A DNA stretch of 6,776 nucleotides. Source: Thermoproteota archaeon (GTDB taxonomy: Archaea; Thermoproteota; Thermoprotei_A; Sulfolobales; Desulfurococcaceae). The stretch lies in contig JAADCY010000103.1 in NCBI GenBank assembly GCA_013154205.1, forward strand, positions 1 through 6,776. The letters run 5' to 3'. The notes beneath the pieces were generated by a model. That model ran no database searches and had not been told where the DNA came from. It saw only the letters and a list, made by a program, of their open reading frames with translations. Shown here in pieces: positions 5,020-6,776 of the stretch (its first letter is position 1; the number at the start of each line of letters is the position of its first letter). A program made the position numbers and the translations under genes.

Positions 5020-6776
5020 CTACACCTTATTTAATTCTTTATCGAGGAGTTCAAGCCAGAGATTCCTGAGGCCTATTTTATCAGTGATGTAGTCATATAT
5101 GTCTTTGACGCTTATCCTTTCTTGTTGTTTAGTATCCCTGTCTCTTATGGTAACAGTGTTATCCTTAAGGGTTTCATAATCAATCGTTATGGCATAAGGC
5201 ACTCCGATCTCATCTGCTCTAGCATATCTTCTACCGATGCTTCCTTCTTCATCATAATATGCCGAGATACCGGATGCTATTAGGCCGCGATATATAGTCC
5301 ATGCAATACGTTTTATATGTTGATGCTCCTCCTTGGATCCTGATACAAGCGGAAATACTGCTACGTAGTATGGCGCTATTCTAGGCGGCAGTGCTAGGTA
5401 TGTTCTTTCAGGAGTTTTCCTTAACGAGTTCTCGAGGACGACGTAGAATATTCTTTCGAGCCCGAAGGACGGCTCTACGACGTGTGGTACGAATTTTTCA
5501 CCATATATTTTTATTTTTTCACGTTTTATGAAGAAGCATTCTTTATCTAGTCTAATACCGTCTAGATCGATGTATCCTTGCCTAACTAGTTTATCTGCAA
5601 GTTCCTCCTGAGGTATTTTTGCAAGCTGTTTCATTATCTCCGCAAATCTCTCACCGTATCTTCTCCTTATTTCCGCTGGGTTAGGCTTTATCTTAAATAC
5701 TTCTTTTTCTCGTGGCTTTTCGTATCTTCTAAATACTGTTAGGTCTGCTCCGGAAAACTTTATGTGGCGGCTTAGATCGTATGTTGTTCTATAACTATAT
5801 CCTGCTACTTCAACCCATCCATATTTCTCTGTGAATACTTCTTGATCGAATGTTTGTTCGCTGTAGTGTGCTCTTTCCTCAGGTAGTTTTTCATCAAATC
5901 TTATTTTATCTGGCGGTATTCCTAGATTTCTCAAGAACTTGTTACCAACAGCCATCCAGTAAGCCATCCATGGAGTCTTAACAATTCCTTGCTCTATCAT
6001 TTCCTTTGCAGTATATTGTTTGGGTTCTTTGATATTGTTCTGCTTCATTTCGGCTGTTATGACATTCATTCTCTCCTCTAGGAGCTCTCTAGTAATGTAC
6101 TTGCTGACTTCCTCATCCTGTTTCTCGGGGTCGAAGAAGAACTCTATCTCAATAATAGTGAATTCCCTCAGTCTTATCAGTCCCTGTCTCGGCGAAATTT
6201 CGTTTCTCCCGACTCTGCCGACCTGAGCTATTCCTAGGGGTAAACGGTTTCTCATAGCGTTAAACACGTTCTTAAAGGATACAAACATGCCTTGGGCTGT
6301 TTCGGGCCTTAGGTAAGCCGGTGATCCCTTGTATGGGCCTATCTCTGTCTTGAAGAGCAGTAATGCTGGTTTAGGAGGAGACAATTCGCCGCCGCAGACA
6401 GGGCATCGTATATTGTGTTTACGGATAATCTCGGCCATCTTGTCTAGGGGTAGTCCCTCCGCGTTTATTCCTAGTTTTTCCTCGATCAAATGATCAGCTC
6501 TGAAAGTCCTGCCGCATTTTAAGCACTCTGTAACAGGATCTGTGAAGTTATCCTCGTGCCCACTTGCCTTCAACACTATCCTAGGAGTTATGATCGGTGT
6601 ATCCACTTCAACTACTAGGCCGTCACGGCTATAAACGACTTGTCTAAGCCATTCGTTTATTATATGTCTCTTTATCAGAACACCAACAGGGCCATACTCA
6701 TAAAAGCCCGCAACACCGCCATATATTTCGAATGCAGGCCAGAATATCCCTCGTTTTTTCGCTATCTTAACAAGAG
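5020..6776 (-). CDS. glyS: Glycyl-tRNA synthetase, archaeal/eukaryotic type (5' end outside the window)
   Basis: This class II synthetase attaches glycine to tRNA-Gly in an ATP-dependent reaction in the cytosol. The frame runs open to the window edge; 584 codons are visible and probably only about ten N-terminal residues are missing. Numbering from the first whole codon (6774): FWPAFEIYGG with GFYEYGPVGV (about 11-33) and motif 1 leading to VDTPIITPRIVLKASGH; a zinc-type site CX2C (84, 87) and CX2C (124, 127); RPETAQG (156-162) followed by motif 2 (GRNEISPRQGLIRLREFT); motif 3, EPSFGLERI (about 435); and the anticodon-binding domain from about 460 (LPPRIAPYYVAVFPL). An internal GTG at 6606 is not the start, because conserved GlyRS sequence continues upstream in frame. 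No key residue is seen to be missing. It heads a leftward group with two small genes. Confidence 0.97.
   Translation of the reverse strand, partial: LVKIAKKRGIFWPAFEIYGGVAGFYEYGPVGVLIKRHIINEWLRQVVYSRDGLVVEVDTPIITPRIVLKASGHEDNFTDPVTECLKCGRTFRADHLIEEKLGINAEGLPLDKMAEIIRKHNIRCPVCGGELSPPKPALLLFKTEIGPYKGSPAYLRPETAQGMFVSFKNVFNAMRNRLPLGIAQVGRVGRNEISPRQGLIRLREFTIIEIEFFFDPEKQDEEVSKYITRELLEERMNVITAEMKQNNIKEPKQYTAKEMIEQGIVKTPWMAYWMAVGNKFLRNLGIPPDKIRFDEKLPEERAHYSEQTFDQEVFTEKYGWVEVAGYSYRTTYDLSRHIKFSGADLTVFRRYEKPREKEVFKIKPNPAEIRRRYGERFAEIMKQLAKIPQEELADKLVRQGYIDLDGIRLDKECFFIKREKIKIYGEKFVPHVVEPSFGLERIFYVVLENSLRKTPERTYLALPPRIAPYYVAVFPLVSGSKEEHQHIKRIAWTIYRGLIASGISAYYDEEGSIGRRYARADEIGVPYAITIDYETLKDNTVTIRDRDTKQQERISVKDIYDYITDKIGLRNLWLELLDKELNKV

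Noticed and set aside
5020..6606. GTG at 6606 as the start of glyS
   Set aside because: The same frame continues upstream with motif 1 and other typical GlyRS sequence to the edge of the window.

Overview
The window looks like a piece of a crenarchaeal chromosome, most likely from a hyperthermophile of the Desulfurococcales type. This is inferred from four things: the archaeal/eukaryotic form of glycyl-tRNA synthetase, a crenarchaeal-style tRNA-splicing endonuclease, heavy use of AGA/AGG and ATA codons, and TTG/GTG starts preceded by GGTG/GAGG ribosome sites with TATA-box promoters. Genes are tightly packed, with overlapping ends at both convergent junctions. No mobile element, CRISPR array, tRNA or rRNA is visible.

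Layout, left to right. A probable box C/D guide sRNA (about 27-88, +) lies directly upstream of ubiX (112-690, +), a flavin prenyltransferase. Convergent to it is a leftward group: a PhoU-like/DUF47 helical protein (1757-2425), the tRNA-splicing endonuclease endA (about 1203-1736) and an eight-cysteine protein of unknown function (683-1099). A 67-bp divergent promoter region around 2456-2522 separates this group from a rightward gene for a B12-binding radical SAM protein with a TRAM-like C-terminus (2523-4154). That gene ends on a TTAA shared with the stop codon of a second leftward group: glyS (5020 to beyond 6776, 5' end cut off by the window), an AbrB-like small protein (4555-4944) and a helical hypothetical protein (4151-4558) joined to it by an ATGA overlap.

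Much of the window concerns RNA: tRNA charging (GlyRS), tRNA splicing (EndA), a probable 2'-O-methylation guide, and a radical SAM enzyme whose TRAM-like domain suggests an RNA substrate. UbiX would supply prenylated FMN, probably for a UbiD-type decarboxylase elsewhere in the genome.

The points most worth a second look are these. EndA is clearly conserved upstream of its first ATG, yet that part of the frame has no ATG/GTG/TTG start. The sRNA is embedded in the ubiX leader. The radical SAM cluster motif is split by a cysteine-rich insertion. The eight-cysteine protein is unassigned. Promoter and ribosome-site evidence moves the start of the DUF47 gene. I see no convincing new multi-gene system.
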